Shown here: in pieces, positions 19,018 to 27,809 of the stretch
Layout: every line of letters begins with the position of its first letter
How positions within the stretch are numbered: position 1 is the stretch's first letter
Assembly: GCF_000425125.1 (NCBI RefSeq)
Contig: NZ_AULE01000002.1
Location: forward strand, 1 to 64,000
DNA: 64,000 bases
Reading direction: 5' to 3'
DNA from: Paenibacillus taiwanensis DSM 18679
GTDB lineage: Bacteria; Bacillota; Bacilli; Paenibacillales; Paenibacillaceae
Notes under the pieces: model-generated
Seen by the model: the letters and a program-made list of their open reading frames with translations, nothing else
Told to the model about the DNA's origin: nothing
The model's database searches: none
Translations under genes and position numbers: made by a program

Positions 19018-20697
19018 TTACATACGATCCGGCGCAGATACACCGACCAACCGCAGCACGTTCGCCAACACCGTGCGAACAGCACCTAACAATGCAAGAC
19101 GCGCTTGTGTCTGCTCCGCATCTTCGGTGATCACACGCTCTGCTTTGTAATAGCTGTGGAACAGCGAAGCGAGCTCATACACATAACGAATCAAGCGATG
19201 CGGCGCATATTCACGTGCTGCAACATCGACTTCATCCGGCAATTCACCCATCTTGCGGAGCAACGCAAATTCATGTTCCGTCGTCAAGGCACTGAGGTTC
19301 ACCTCATTCAGCGGCTTCACGACCACTTGTTGCTCCTCCGCCTGACGGAAGATGCTGCATGCACGTGCATGCGCATATTGCACGTAAAATACGGGATTCT
19401 CATTCGAAGTAGATACTGCTAAATCCATATCAAAATCAAGGTGCGAATCCATTGAGCGCATCGTAAAGAAATAACGGATCGCATCCACGCCTACTTCATC
19501 CATGAGATCTTCCATCGTCACCGCTTTACCCGTACGCTTGGACATTTTCACTTTCTCGCCGCCTTGGAACAGACTAACCATCTGTGCAATCAGCACGACC
19601 AACTTGTTTGGATCGTTGCCGAGTGCCTCCATAGCCGCCTTCATCCGAGGAATATAGCCGTGATGGTCTGCGCCCCAAATATTAATCATCCGATCGTAAC
19701 CACGCGCATATTTATCACGATGGTAAGCTACATCAGGCGTCAAATACGTATAAGATCCGTCATTTTTAACTAACACGCGATCTTTGTCATCACCGAAGTC
19801 TGTAGTACGCAGCCATGTGGCTCCTTCTTCCTCAAACACTTTGCCGCCAGCTTTAAGTGCGTCGAGTGCTTTGATCACCTCGCCGTTTTCGTACAAAGAA
19901 GTTTCACTAAACCATGAATTGAATTGAACATTAAAACGGCCCAAGTCACGCTTAATCTTATCAAGCTCCTTATTCAAGCCGTAAGTACGGAAGAACTTAA
20001 TACGCTCCTCATCTGGAAGCTGAAGCAAGCGTTCCCCTTCTTGAGCTACCAATTCTTGTGCAAATCCCTTAATATCTTCGCCATGATATCCATCTTCAGG
20101 CATCTCAGCATCTTGTCCAAGCGCCTGCTTGTAACGCGCCTCTATAGAATACGCAAGATTCATGACCTGATTTCCAGCATCATTAATATAATATTCACGT
20201 GTCACTTCATAACCGGCAAAGTCCAACACATTACACAGCGCATCACCTACTGCCGCTCCACGTGCATGTCCAAGATGGAGACTTCCCGTTGGGTTGGCAC
20301 TGACAAACTCCATCTGTACCTTTTGCCCTTTACCTGATTGGCTACGGCCATAATCCGCGCCTTGAGCAGCCACTTCACCCACTACGCCATACAAATAACT
20401 TTTGTCCACACGGAAGTTAATAAAGCCTGGACCAGCAATCTCTGCACTTTGAATAGATGCAGAAGCCTTGTCCAAATGCTCAATAATCGCCTCCGCAATC
20501 TGACGGGGGTTGCGCTTCGCAATACGTGTCAATTGCATAGCCACGTTCGTTGCCAAATCTCCATGCGTCTTGTCCTTTGGCACTTCGATTACAAAGGCAG
20601 GCAATTCATCCCGCGTCACTAATCCTGCCTTCAGTATAGATTCCTCAATCGCCGTCTTCACCGCAGCATTCATCTGTTCAATTACACCGTTACTCAT
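19018..20697 (-). CDS. argS: Arginyl-tRNA synthetase
   Basis: 559 residues. Class I signatures are [15 protein letters not shown] (HIGH motif) and [13 protein letters not shown] (KMSKS motif). The N-terminal arginyl-specific domain ([11 protein letters not shown]) and the C-terminal anticodon-binding DALR domain ([12 protein letters not shown]) are present. It charges tRNA-Arg. The ATG at 20697 is 9 nt after GAGGAGG, which overlaps the stop codon of the preceding ywiB-like gene, so translational coupling is likely. No T-box was seen upstream. Confidence 0.97.
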   Translation of the reverse strand: MSNGVIEQMNAAVKTAIEESILKAGLVTRDELPAFVIEVPKDKTHGDLATNVAMQLTRIAKRNPRQIAEAIIEHLDKASASIQSAEIAGPGFINFRVDKSYLYGVVGEVAAQGADYGRSQSGKGQKVQMEFVSANPTGSLHLGHARGAAVGDALCNVLDFAGYEVTREYYINDAGNQVMNLAYSIEARYKQALGQDAEMPEDGYHGEDIKGFAQELVAQEGERLLQLPDEERIKFFRTYGLNKELDKIKRDLGRFNVQFNSWFSETSLYENGEVIKALDALKAGGKVFEEEGATWLRTTDFGDDKDRVLVKNDGSYTYLTPDVAYHRDKYARGYDRMINIWGADHHGYIPRMKAAMEALGNDPNKLVVLIAQMVSLFQGGEKVKMSKRTGKAVTMEDLMDEVGVDAIRYFFTMRSMDSHLDFDMDLAVSTSNENPVFYVQYAHARACSIFRQAEEQQVVVKPLNEVNLSALTTEHEFALLRKMGELPDEVDVAAREYAPHRLIRYVYELASLFHSYYKAERVITEDAEQTQARLALLGAVRTVLANVLRLVGVSAPDRM

Positions 20698-20711
20698 GAA
20701 ATGGTTCCTCC

Positions 20712-21224
20712 TCAATTTTCGTGCGCAAGCTCCAGCCGCATCTCAATTTCAAATTGCCCCGTACATTTTTCTTCTATATATAGATCATATGACCAGCCGA
20801 TATAAGACGGAAACAGCGTCTCAGAGCCATCTGATAATCTTATAGGTACATCCTTGCGTTCCATTCGGCGTGTGCGAGTCACCAGAGGAAAACGTAATAC
20901 CTCAGATCTGTACGCACCTTGAAGCGAACGCTCCTTGGCAAATGACATCTCCGATTGTACATGACCTCGTCGTGACAACTTCCACTCCTCGGCACTCAGT
21001 TTTAACATAACTGTTGTATCTGGCAACAATGTTGCATGCTGAGACGAGCCACTTTGCTGCTTAGTCTGCTCCTCTTCAGGAGCTGGTTCAATGTATCGAA
21101 TATACATACTGTTTCCTTTATAATACAAATCACCTTCAACCCGCAGCTCGACACATTCATGCTGCTGCCTGCTCGTTACGTGAATACGAACACGCTGCTT
21201 ATCTGAACGTTGTCCTGTCATCAT
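20712..21224 (-). CDS. ywiB: DUF1934 (YwiB-like) beta-barrel protein
   Basis: 170 residues in the DUF1934 family. B. subtilis has ywiB at the same place next to argS. Recognisable parts are [33 protein letters not shown] and the ending [14 protein letters not shown]. The fold is lipocalin-like in solved relatives; the function is unknown. The start is ATG at 21224 or 21221, behind GGGAG. A Gln/Ser-rich insertion of about 20 residues lies near residue 55. Confidence 0.85.
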   Translation of the reverse strand: MMTGQRSDKQRVRIHVTSRQQHECVELRVEGDLYYKGNSMYIRYIEPAPEEEQTKQQSGSSQHATLLPDTTVMLKLSAEEWKLSRRGHVQSEMSFAKERSLQGAYRSEVLRFPLVTRTRRMERKDVPIRLSDGSETLFPSYIGWSYDLYIEEKCTGQFEIEMRLELAHEN

Positions 21225-21391
21225 TGCTACTCCCTATCTCAAGTAAAGTCTGATTCAACAATTATCTAGGAAAGGCGCTGCTTTTGCAACCTCTTTTGCC
21301 GCGTTGTTCCTTTATCATCAAGCCTTATTCACCCTAGACAACTTTACATATAATTTGAGCAGACAACTACTCCAAACGACAGATTGCAAAA

Positions 21392-21409
21392 GCTTACAAT
21401 ATTGTAAGC
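21392..21409. promoter_or_regulatory. Perfect 18-bp palindrome, possible operator
   Basis: GCTTACAATATTGTAAGC is completely self-complementary. It lies in the 316-bp gap between the divergent ywiB-argS unit and the small membrane protein gene. It has no U-run, so an operator is more likely than a terminator. No regulator family could be assigned. Confidence 0.4.
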
Positions 21410-21540
21410 AACCTCAATAGTAAATCTATGGATGTTATGAATCATCTGCCTTATAATTTTAAATAGATAAAATGAAGTGTGAACCGTTGTACTTTCGTCA
21501 TATTTGCAAAAGATAACTGAACCGATAGGAGCTGACATCA

Positions 21541-21813
21541 ATGCAATGGACTATGATTGTCTCATGGGTAACCCTGAATCAGGATATCCTGCTGTTAACT
21601 TTATTGGGTCTTCATCTCGTATCCGTGCTTTGGATCCTTGTGGACAGCATTCGCATTGAACGATCGATCCTGTTTACACTGATGATTACCCTTATCGCAG
21701 CCATTACACCGGTTGTTGGATTATTTATTTATATGCTAATTCGACATACTAAGCTTACCTCGCATGCCACGGCCTCTAGCAGACGGACTCATTCGGCTAT
21801 ACTGACAAGGTAA
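21541..21813 (+). CDS. Small membrane protein with PLDc_N-like segment
   Basis: 90 residues with two transmembrane helices (about 15-35 and 44-67), separated by a short polar loop around VDSIRIERS. The pattern W-x-L-x-D-S-I-R followed by a second helix ending in P-V-V-G-L-F-I-Y resembles the PLDc_N domain of cardiolipin synthases, without the catalytic part. AGGAG lies 9-10 nt before the ATG and a terminator follows, so it is a single-gene unit. The function is unknown. Confidence 0.75.
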   Translation: MQWTMIVSWVTLNQDILLLTLLGLHLVSVLWILVDSIRIERSILFTLMITLIAAITPVVGLFIYMLIRHTKLTSHATASSRRTHSAILTR

Positions 21814-21820
21814 CATAGAA

Positions 21821-21865
21821 GGGAGTTGCCTTAGATTTGTATCCGGCAGCTCCCTCTTTATTTTC
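21821..21865 (+). terminator. Terminator of the small membrane protein gene
   Basis: Stem GGGAGTTGCC/GGCAGCTCCC with one G-U pair and a 14-nt loop, followed by TCTTTATTTTC. Confidence 0.75.
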
Positions 21866-21955
21866 TCCTACTTGCCTAGCTTCATACTGCATAAACACTA
21901 GCCCCTCTCTTCTAACTTAATGGACCCCGCCCATTTATTCATTATTTTAAAATGA

Positions 21956-22041
21956 TATCGGTATCCACAAACTATTTATTTATACTATCCTTTGAAAGCA
22001 CTTTTCCATTATAATAGACCTATGAATTTGAGATACCGATA
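21956..22041. promoter_or_regulatory. Inverted repeats flanking the fucosidase promoter
   Basis: TATCGGTATC at 21956-21965 is repeated exactly inverted as GATACCGATA at 22032-22041. A TATAAT at 22010-22015 lies between them. A repressor binding both copies could loop the promoter. The binding protein is unknown. Confidence 0.4.
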
Positions 22042-22099
22042 ACTCATTTTCATTACGATGATGCTTGTTTCATGATCACATCTCAGGAGGATGATTTAC

Positions 22100-23515
22100 A
22101 TGAGCGACGCAAATGCACAAAAAGTAGAACAAGAAGAGGAATCCGTAGAGGCTGGAGTACATACCTTTAGCCAAGAAAGTGAATGGATAAAACCTGAACA
22201 TCCGCAGCTCCTAGCACAATTAGAATGGTTTCAAAATCAAAAGTTAGGTCTAATGATGCACTGGGGTACTTATTCTCAGCTTGGAATTGTGGAGTCATGG
22301 GCATTAAGTGATGATGACGCAGACTGGTCGCGTGATGGAATTGATTGGGAACAGGACGGGGAGACATTTAAACAACAATACTGGAACTTGAACAAAACGT
22401 TCAACCCTGTTCGCCTCCAACCTGATGAATGGGCAACACTCGCCGCTGACAATGGGTTTAAGTACCTAATTTTTACAACGAAACATCACGACGGCTATTG
22501 CATGTGGAATACTAAAACAACCGATTACCGCATTACCGGTTCCGAGTCGCCTTTTCGCGACCATCGCTACGCGGATATTTGTCGGCATGTGTTTGATGCT
22601 TTCCGTAACCGCGGGCTAGGAATTGCCGCTTATTTCTCAAAAGCTGATTGGAATACCCCTTACTATTGGGCGCCTAATATGGAACGAAGCAATCCGACCT
22701 GGCGCGGGCCCTCCTATCATCCAGAGCAGCATCCTGAGCTGTGGGAGCAATTTGTACAGTTCACCCACGAGCAAATTATGGAGCTTATGTCCGCGTACGG
22801 ACGTATTGACGTCTTGTGGTTGGACGCAGGCTGGGTGTGCGCAGAGAGCCGCCGTGTGCCTCAAGATATTCGGCTGGGTGAAGTTGTTGAACGTGCACGC
22901 CAGACACAACCGTGGCTGCTCGCTGCTGATCGTACCGTTGGCGGCCCTTACGAAAACATTATTACACCCGAGCAAACCGTTCCTGCAACAGCGCTGCATG
23001 TCCCTTGGGAAAGCTGTATCACGATGGGGACTTCCTTCTCCTATAAATTCGACGATGAATACAAATCCATTCGCCAATTGGTACATCTCTTAATTGAGGT
23101 AGTTTCCAAAGGCGGAAATCTAGCGCTCAACGTCGGGCCGCAGCCTGACGGCCGGCTTCCCCAAGGCGCAATTCGCTGCATGGAGGGCTTAGGGGCGTGG
23201 CTGAAACAGAATGGTGAAGCCATCTACAGCACACGTATTTGTGCACCATATTACACTGAGCGGTGCGCCTTTACTCGTAAAGGAGACAGCGTCTACGGCT
23301 TCTATCTTTATCCGTCCGATGATAGTGCTGTAGAGGCTTCCGTAACACTGCCGTACACAGGTAAAGTCGGTCGTGTTACTCTGCTTGGGGCTAACGATCC
23401 TCTTCACTTTGCATGCTCAGAAGAGGGCTTGCTAATACAGCTGCCTCCATCCGAGTTAGGTGGCGACTCTGCACCGTTAGCGCATGTGTTTCACATCCTA
23501 GCAGCTGATGAATAA
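22100..23515 (+). CDS. Alpha-L-fucosidase, glycoside hydrolase family 29
   Basis: 471 residues. The GH29 core is visible: KLGLMMHWGTYSQLGIVESW near the N-terminus, FKYLIFTTKHHDGYCMWNT, and the nucleophile Asp in DVLWLDAGW, followed by a C-terminal beta domain from about residue 385. There is no signal peptide, so it is probably cytosolic and acts on imported fucosides. The start is the ATG at 22100, 9 nt after AGGAGG; an earlier ATG overlaps that site. No transporter or fucose catabolic genes are adjacent. Confidence 0.92.
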   Translation: MSDANAQKVEQEEESVEAGVHTFSQESEWIKPEHPQLLAQLEWFQNQKLGLMMHWGTYSQLGIVESWALSDDDADWSRDGIDWEQDGETFKQQYWNLNKTFNPVRLQPDEWATLAADNGFKYLIFTTKHHDGYCMWNTKTTDYRITGSESPFRDHRYADICRHVFDAFRNRGLGIAAYFSKADWNTPYYWAPNMERSNPTWRGPSYHPEQHPELWEQFVQFTHEQIMELMSAYGRIDVLWLDAGWVCAESRRVPQDIRLGEVVERARQTQPWLLAADRTVGGPYENIITPEQTVPATALHVPWESCITMGTSFSYKFDDEYKSIRQLVHLLIEVVSKGGNLALNVGPQPDGRLPQGAIRCMEGLGAWLKQNGEAIYSTRICAPYYTERCAFTRKGDSVYGFYLYPSDDSAVEASVTLPYTGKVGRVTLLGANDPLHFACSEEGLLIQLPPSELGGDSAPLAHVFHILAADE

Positions 23516-23556
23516 TATTAAGCTGTGGGGATAAGTAACCCTATAGTAAATACACA

Positions 23557-23601
23557 AAGGGACTGTGCCCCCTTCCAATGGAAGGATGACAACAGTCCCT
23601 T
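23557..23601. terminator. Bidirectional terminator between fucosidase and speB
   Basis: A 10-bp perfect outer stem AAGGGACTGT/ACAGTCCCTT plus an inner CCTTCC/GGAAGG hairpin, between convergent genes. Confidence 0.8.
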
Positions 23602-23606
23602 ATTCC

Positions 23607-24476
23607 TTACTTCACAAATCCAAGCAGCATTTCGCGGATAATTTTGCTTGCCGCAATTGGTGTCTGCTCTGTTGGATCATAGATCGGTGCCACCTCAACG
23701 AGGTCACATCCTACTACGTTTACTTGCGAGCCCGCAATCAAATGCACAGCTTCAAGCAATTCCTTCGTCGTAATGCCACCAATCTCAGCTGTTCCCGTAC
23801 CTGGTGCACAGCTTGGATCAAGCACGTCGATGTCAATCGTCACGTAAACCGGACGTCCTGACAACTCAGGCAACACTTTACGCAGCGGTTCAGCTACTTC
23901 AAACGGATAAAAATTAATGTTCTCACGCGCATACGTCCACTCCTCGCGCGAACCCGAACGAATACCGAACTGATAAATGTTTTTGCTGCCGATCATCTCA
24001 GCCGCTTTACGAATTGGAGTGGAGTGAGAAAGCGGCTCACCTTCATAGTTCTCACGCAGGTCAGCATGAGCATCAATATGAATGATGGCCAAATCCGGAT
24101 ACTTCTTGTAAACCTCTTGGAAGACAGGCCAGGAAACCAAATGCTCCCCGCCTAAGCCTACTGGGAATTTATCGTCCTTCATGAGGCCTGCAATGTACTC
24201 TTGGATAATGTCCAAGCTGCGCGCTGCATTACCAAAAGGCAGAAGCAGATCACCCGCATCAAAGTACGTGATGTCCTCAAGACTTTTATCGAGATAAGGA
24301 CTGTATTCCTCTAACCCGACAGAGGACTCCCTAATTCTACCAGGACCGAAACGGGAACCTGGGCGGAATGATACGGTGTAGTCCATCGGCATACCGTAAA
24401 TGACTGCTTTGGAATTCTCGTAATCATCAGAGCTTAATATAAATACGTTGCCGGAATATCTTTGATCTAAGCGCAT
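23607..24476 (-). CDS. speB: Agmatinase
   Basis: 289 residues of the ureohydrolase family. Manganese ligands are in GGEHLVSWP, IIHIDAHADLR and VTIDIDVLDPSCAPGTGT, with SHSTP in the active site. It hydrolyses agmatine to putrescine and urea. GGGAGG is 8 nt before the ATG. It follows speE by 16 bp in a polyamine operon, as in B. subtilis. Confidence 0.96.
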   Translation of the reverse strand: MRLDQRYSGNVFILSSDDYENSKAVIYGMPMDYTVSFRPGSRFGPGRIRESSVGLEEYSPYLDKSLEDITYFDAGDLLLPFGNAARSLDIIQEYIAGLMKDDKFPVGLGGEHLVSWPVFQEVYKKYPDLAIIHIDAHADLRENYEGEPLSHSTPIRKAAEMIGSKNIYQFGIRSGSREEWTYARENINFYPFEVAEPLRKVLPELSGRPVYVTIDIDVLDPSCAPGTGTAEIGGITTKELLEAVHLIAGSQVNVVGCDLVEVAPIYDPTEQTPIAASKIIREMLLGFVK

Positions 24477-24492
24477 CTTGGTGCCTCCCTGC

Positions 24493-25320
24493 TTACTTCG
24501 TCAAATCTTCCACGAATTTAGGCAGGCAGAACGCTGCATGATGCAACCGTGGAGAATAATATTTAGTATCGATCTCGGCAATGCTGTCTGCGTCTACTTT
24601 TAACGGATCATATGTCTTGCTACCCATCGTAAACGTCCACAAACCACTTGGATATGTTGGAATGTTCGCACCATACACACGTACGATCGGGAAGATCTCC
24701 TTCACATCGCGGTTTACTTGCTGGATCAAATCCGCTTTGAACCAAGGGTTGTCCGTCTGTGCTACAAACAAACCATCTTCTTTTAGTGCCTCATAGATGC
24801 CTTGGTAGAAACCACGCTCAAAGAGCGGAGCCGCAGGACCTACAGGTTCTGTAGAGTCTACCATAATCACATCGTATTCGTTCTTGCTATTCAAAATGTG
24901 CATATAACCATCGTTAACGATGACTTCTACACGTGGGTTATCAAGTTCACCTGCGATCTCAGGCAAGTACTGCTTCGAATACTCAATGACTTTTCCGTCA
25001 ATTTCAACCAGAACAGCCTTCTCAACGGACGGGTGCTTCATAATCTCGCGGATAACACCGCCGTCTCCACCGCCCACAACAAGCACATGCTTAGGGTTAG
25101 GGTGAGTATACAATGCAGGATGGGCAACCATCTCATGATAGACAAACTCGTCTTTAACCGTTGTCATTACCATGCCGTCCAATACGAGCATGCGTCCAAA
25201 TTCTTCGGTTTCCTGCATCACTAAATGCTGGAACGGCGTCTGTTCATTTACATACGTCTCACGGATCTTAGCCGTAATGCCGAAGCTCGGCGTTTGTTTC
25301 TCTGTATACCACAATTCCAT
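24493..25320 (-). CDS. speE: Spermidine synthase
   Basis: 275 residues. The N-terminus [19 protein letters not shown] is typical. The dcSAM-binding motif [15 protein letters not shown], the catalytic Asp segment [12 protein letters not shown] and [13 protein letters not shown] are present. It makes spermidine from putrescine and decarboxylated SAM. The ATG at 25320 is preceded by AGGTTGA; the longer upstream frame has a Cys-rich leader unlike the family. It precedes speB; pbpG is divergent, the same cluster as in B. subtilis. Confidence 0.96.
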   Translation of the reverse strand: MELWYTEKQTPSFGITAKIRETYVNEQTPFQHLVMQETEEFGRMLVLDGMVMTTVKDEFVYHEMVAHPALYTHPNPKHVLVVGGGDGGVIREIMKHPSVEKAVLVEIDGKVIEYSKQYLPEIAGELDNPRVEVIVNDGYMHILNSKNEYDVIMVDSTEPVGPAAPLFERGFYQGIYEALKEDGLFVAQTDNPWFKADLIQQVNRDVKEIFPIVRVYGANIPTYPSGLWTFTMGSKTYDPLKVDADSIAEIDTKYYSPRLHHAAFCLPKFVEDLTK

Positions 25321-25585
25321 AATAATCAACCTGCTTTCTTCCGGTGACCGGTGATGGTATCGTTGGTCCAGCGAAATGCTCGTAATGGTTCCTGTGTAAC
25401 ATTCGTAACACTTCTTCTCCATATTGCACCAAACAAATGTATTATATATAATCCCCCCCAAAATGCAACTATTTCACACAATAATTATTATTTTGTTTGG
25501 AATATCCTGTCGATTCCTTTTCCATACTGATGAGATAGAGTAACTATTTAACAGTAGTCATCGGTTATAAAAGGAGACGGCGGGC

Positions 25586-27661
25586 ATGAGCGACATACTT
25601 AAACGAGCATCAACCAAAACGAAGAAGAAACGCTGGCGTACCGTTTTTTATATATGGGGAGTGTTAGCTGCACTCAGTATCGGAGCAGCTGCCTCCACGC
25701 TTGGTTACCTGTACTTGACAGAGCTGCCTGAATCCCAACTACAGCAATCCTCCGAGTTGCTGGACCGTACTGGCAAGCCTCTTGCGCTGCTAGCCTCAGG
25801 CCAAACGCTGCAACAATCTGTGAGCATTCGGGATATTGCACCGTCCCTTGTACAGGCCACGTTAGCAACTGAGGATCGCAAGTTTTACAATCATTTTGGC
25901 ATCGATATTTATGGTGTCGCAAGAGCGGCAGTCGTCAACCTGGAGCACCTTTCTACCAAGCAGGGGGCAAGTACATTAACGCAGCAACTGGCCCGCAACA
26001 TGTATTTGACGCATGAACGAACATGGAAACGAAAGGCGAAAGAAGCGCTCTTTGCGCTGCAGCTTGAAATGAAGTATAGCAAGGATGATATTTTGGCGAT
26101 GTATTTAAATCAAATTTATTATGGTCATGGTACATATGGCATTGAATCTGCTGCCAGAATGTATTTTGGAAAATCGGCGAAGGAGCTGACACTCGCTGAA
26201 AGTGCCATGCTTGCTGGTATACCACGTGGTCCAAGTTATTATTCACCGTGGATTAATATGAAAAATGCAAAGGATCGGCAAAAAGTGGTGCTGCAAAATA
26301 TGGTGGAAACAGGTGCCCTTGCACAGCACGAAGCGGATGTTGCTTATAACGCAACTCTTCAATTTCGAACAAAGGAAGAACGCTCGGATACACTTGTTGC
26401 CCCTTATTTTCGTGATTATGTACGCAAAGAATTGTATGCACTCGGCTTAACGGAGGATGAGATCGAATCAGGCGGCCTGCGTATTTACACCACACTGGAT
26501 GCACGTGCACAAGCAGCAGCCGAATCAGCAGTGGCCAAAAACATTCCCTCAGCTGGCGATTTACAGGCGGCTCTCGTCTCGATTGATCCAAGGTCAGGCG
26601 ACATTAAGGCTATGGTTGGTGGCAAAAACTATCGAGAAAATCAGTATAATCGCGTATTCGCCAATACGCGGCAGCCAGGCTCTGCGTTTAAGCCTATCGT
26701 ATACTTGACGGCGCTGGAGCAAAAACAGCTAACGGCAGCCTCACGCTTTACGAGTCAGCCAACTTCTTTCAGTTACGATGAAGGCCGCAAAACGTACAGT
26801 CCAAGTAACTTTGGCGGCAAATATTACGGAGATATCGATCTCCGCCAAGCAATTGCCGCCTCGGACAACATTTTTGCCGTGAATACGATTATGCAAATCG
26901 GTCCAGACAAAGTTATTGAGATGGCCAAGCGGCTCGGTATTCATGCCGAAATGAAACCAGTGCCATCTCTCGCACTTGGCACGTACCCTGTCAGCCCGTA
27001 TGAAATGGCTTCCGTTTATGCTGTGCTAAGCAACGAAGGAAACAAGATGATGCCTAGAGCCGTATTAGCTGTGACGGATCGAGAAGGGCACATAATCTAT
27101 CAAGCAGCCGCTTTAAAACCTGTTCCCATTGTAGATTCCGCTACAACGTATGTATTAACGAACCTCATGGAAAGTGTGTTTGAAGCAGGAGGAACTGGCA
27201 ATCGAGTATCATCATTGATCAAACGGCCCGTAGCCGGCAAAACCGGAACAACGGATAGTGATTCGTGGATTGTAGGTTATACACCCGAGCTGTCTACAGC
27301 CGTCTGGGTGGGGTATGACAAGGGCAAGACCATTACGACTACAGATGCGCACCTATCGGCGCCGATTTTTGCCGAATATACCGAGAAAGCGCTGGAAAGT
27401 GTGCCTCCCAAACTTTTCACGATTCCAGAAAATGTCGTTAACGTTTATATTGACTCGGATTCTGGTAAGCTCGCCGGTGAAGGGTGTGTGAACAAGCGTC
27501 TTGAGACATTTGTCCGCGGCACAGAGCCTACGCAATGGTGCGGACTGCATCCTGGGGGCAATACTTCCGAGCAGAAGCAGCCCGAGGAAGCTCCATTGCC
27601 GGCGGAAACTAAAGAGAAGCAATCGTGGTGGAAGCATTTGAAGCGTTGGTGGGCAGGCTAA
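25586..27661 (+). CDS. pbpG: Class A penicillin-binding protein (PbpG/PBP2d type)
   Basis: 691 residues. One transmembrane anchor lies at about 19-42. The GT51 glycosyltransferase domain has catalytic E96 in TEDRKFYNHFGID, and QGASTLTQQLARN follows. The transpeptidase has S366-x-x-K369, S426-D427-N428 and K552-T-G. It polymerises and cross-links peptidoglycan outside the membrane. Its place beside speE-speB matches B. subtilis pbpG (ywhE), made in the forespore; no clear SigF promoter was found here, so that control is uncertain. AGGAGA is 8 nt before the ATG. Confidence 0.93.
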   Translation: MSDILKRASTKTKKKRWRTVFYIWGVLAALSIGAAASTLGYLYLTELPESQLQQSSELLDRTGKPLALLASGQTLQQSVSIRDIAPSLVQATLATEDRKFYNHFGIDIYGVARAAVVNLEHLSTKQGASTLTQQLARNMYLTHERTWKRKAKEALFALQLEMKYSKDDILAMYLNQIYYGHGTYGIESAARMYFGKSAKELTLAESAMLAGIPRGPSYYSPWINMKNAKDRQKVVLQNMVETGALAQHEADVAYNATLQFRTKEERSDTLVAPYFRDYVRKELYALGLTEDEIESGGLRIYTTLDARAQAAAESAVAKNIPSAGDLQAALVSIDPRSGDIKAMVGGKNYRENQYNRVFANTRQPGSAFKPIVYLTALEQKQLTAASRFTSQPTSFSYDEGRKTYSPSNFGGKYYGDIDLRQAIAASDNIFAVNTIMQIGPDKVIEMAKRLGIHAEMKPVPSLALGTYPVSPYEMASVYAVLSNEGNKMMPRAVLAVTDREGHIIYQAAALKPVPIVDSATTYVLTNLMESVFEAGGTGNRVSSLIKRPVAGKTGTTDSDSWIVGYTPELSTAVWVGYDKGKTITTTDAHLSAPIFAEYTEKALESVPPKLFTIPENVVNVYIDSDSGKLAGEGCVNKRLETFVRGTEPTQWCGLHPGGNTSEQKQPEEAPLPAETKEKQSWWKHLKRWWAG

Positions 27662-27684
27662 CACGATTTAAACTATAATAATGA

Positions 27685-27739
27685 CAAAAAAAGCCATCGA
27701 ACAAGAGCTGAACTGATCGTTCAACTCTCGTTCGATGGC
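27685..27739 (-). terminator. Terminator of the MMPL gene
   Basis: An approximately 21-bp stem with two or three mismatches and a 5-nt loop (27693-27739), followed by TTTTTTTG on the minus strand. It may also stop pbpG from the other side. Confidence 0.85.
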
Positions 27740-27809
27740 CTCTATAATTATTCTCCAAAAAGGAGAACAAGCTGCAAAGCTTCCGTCTCATAGCGGTTCT
27801 GAACGGTTC

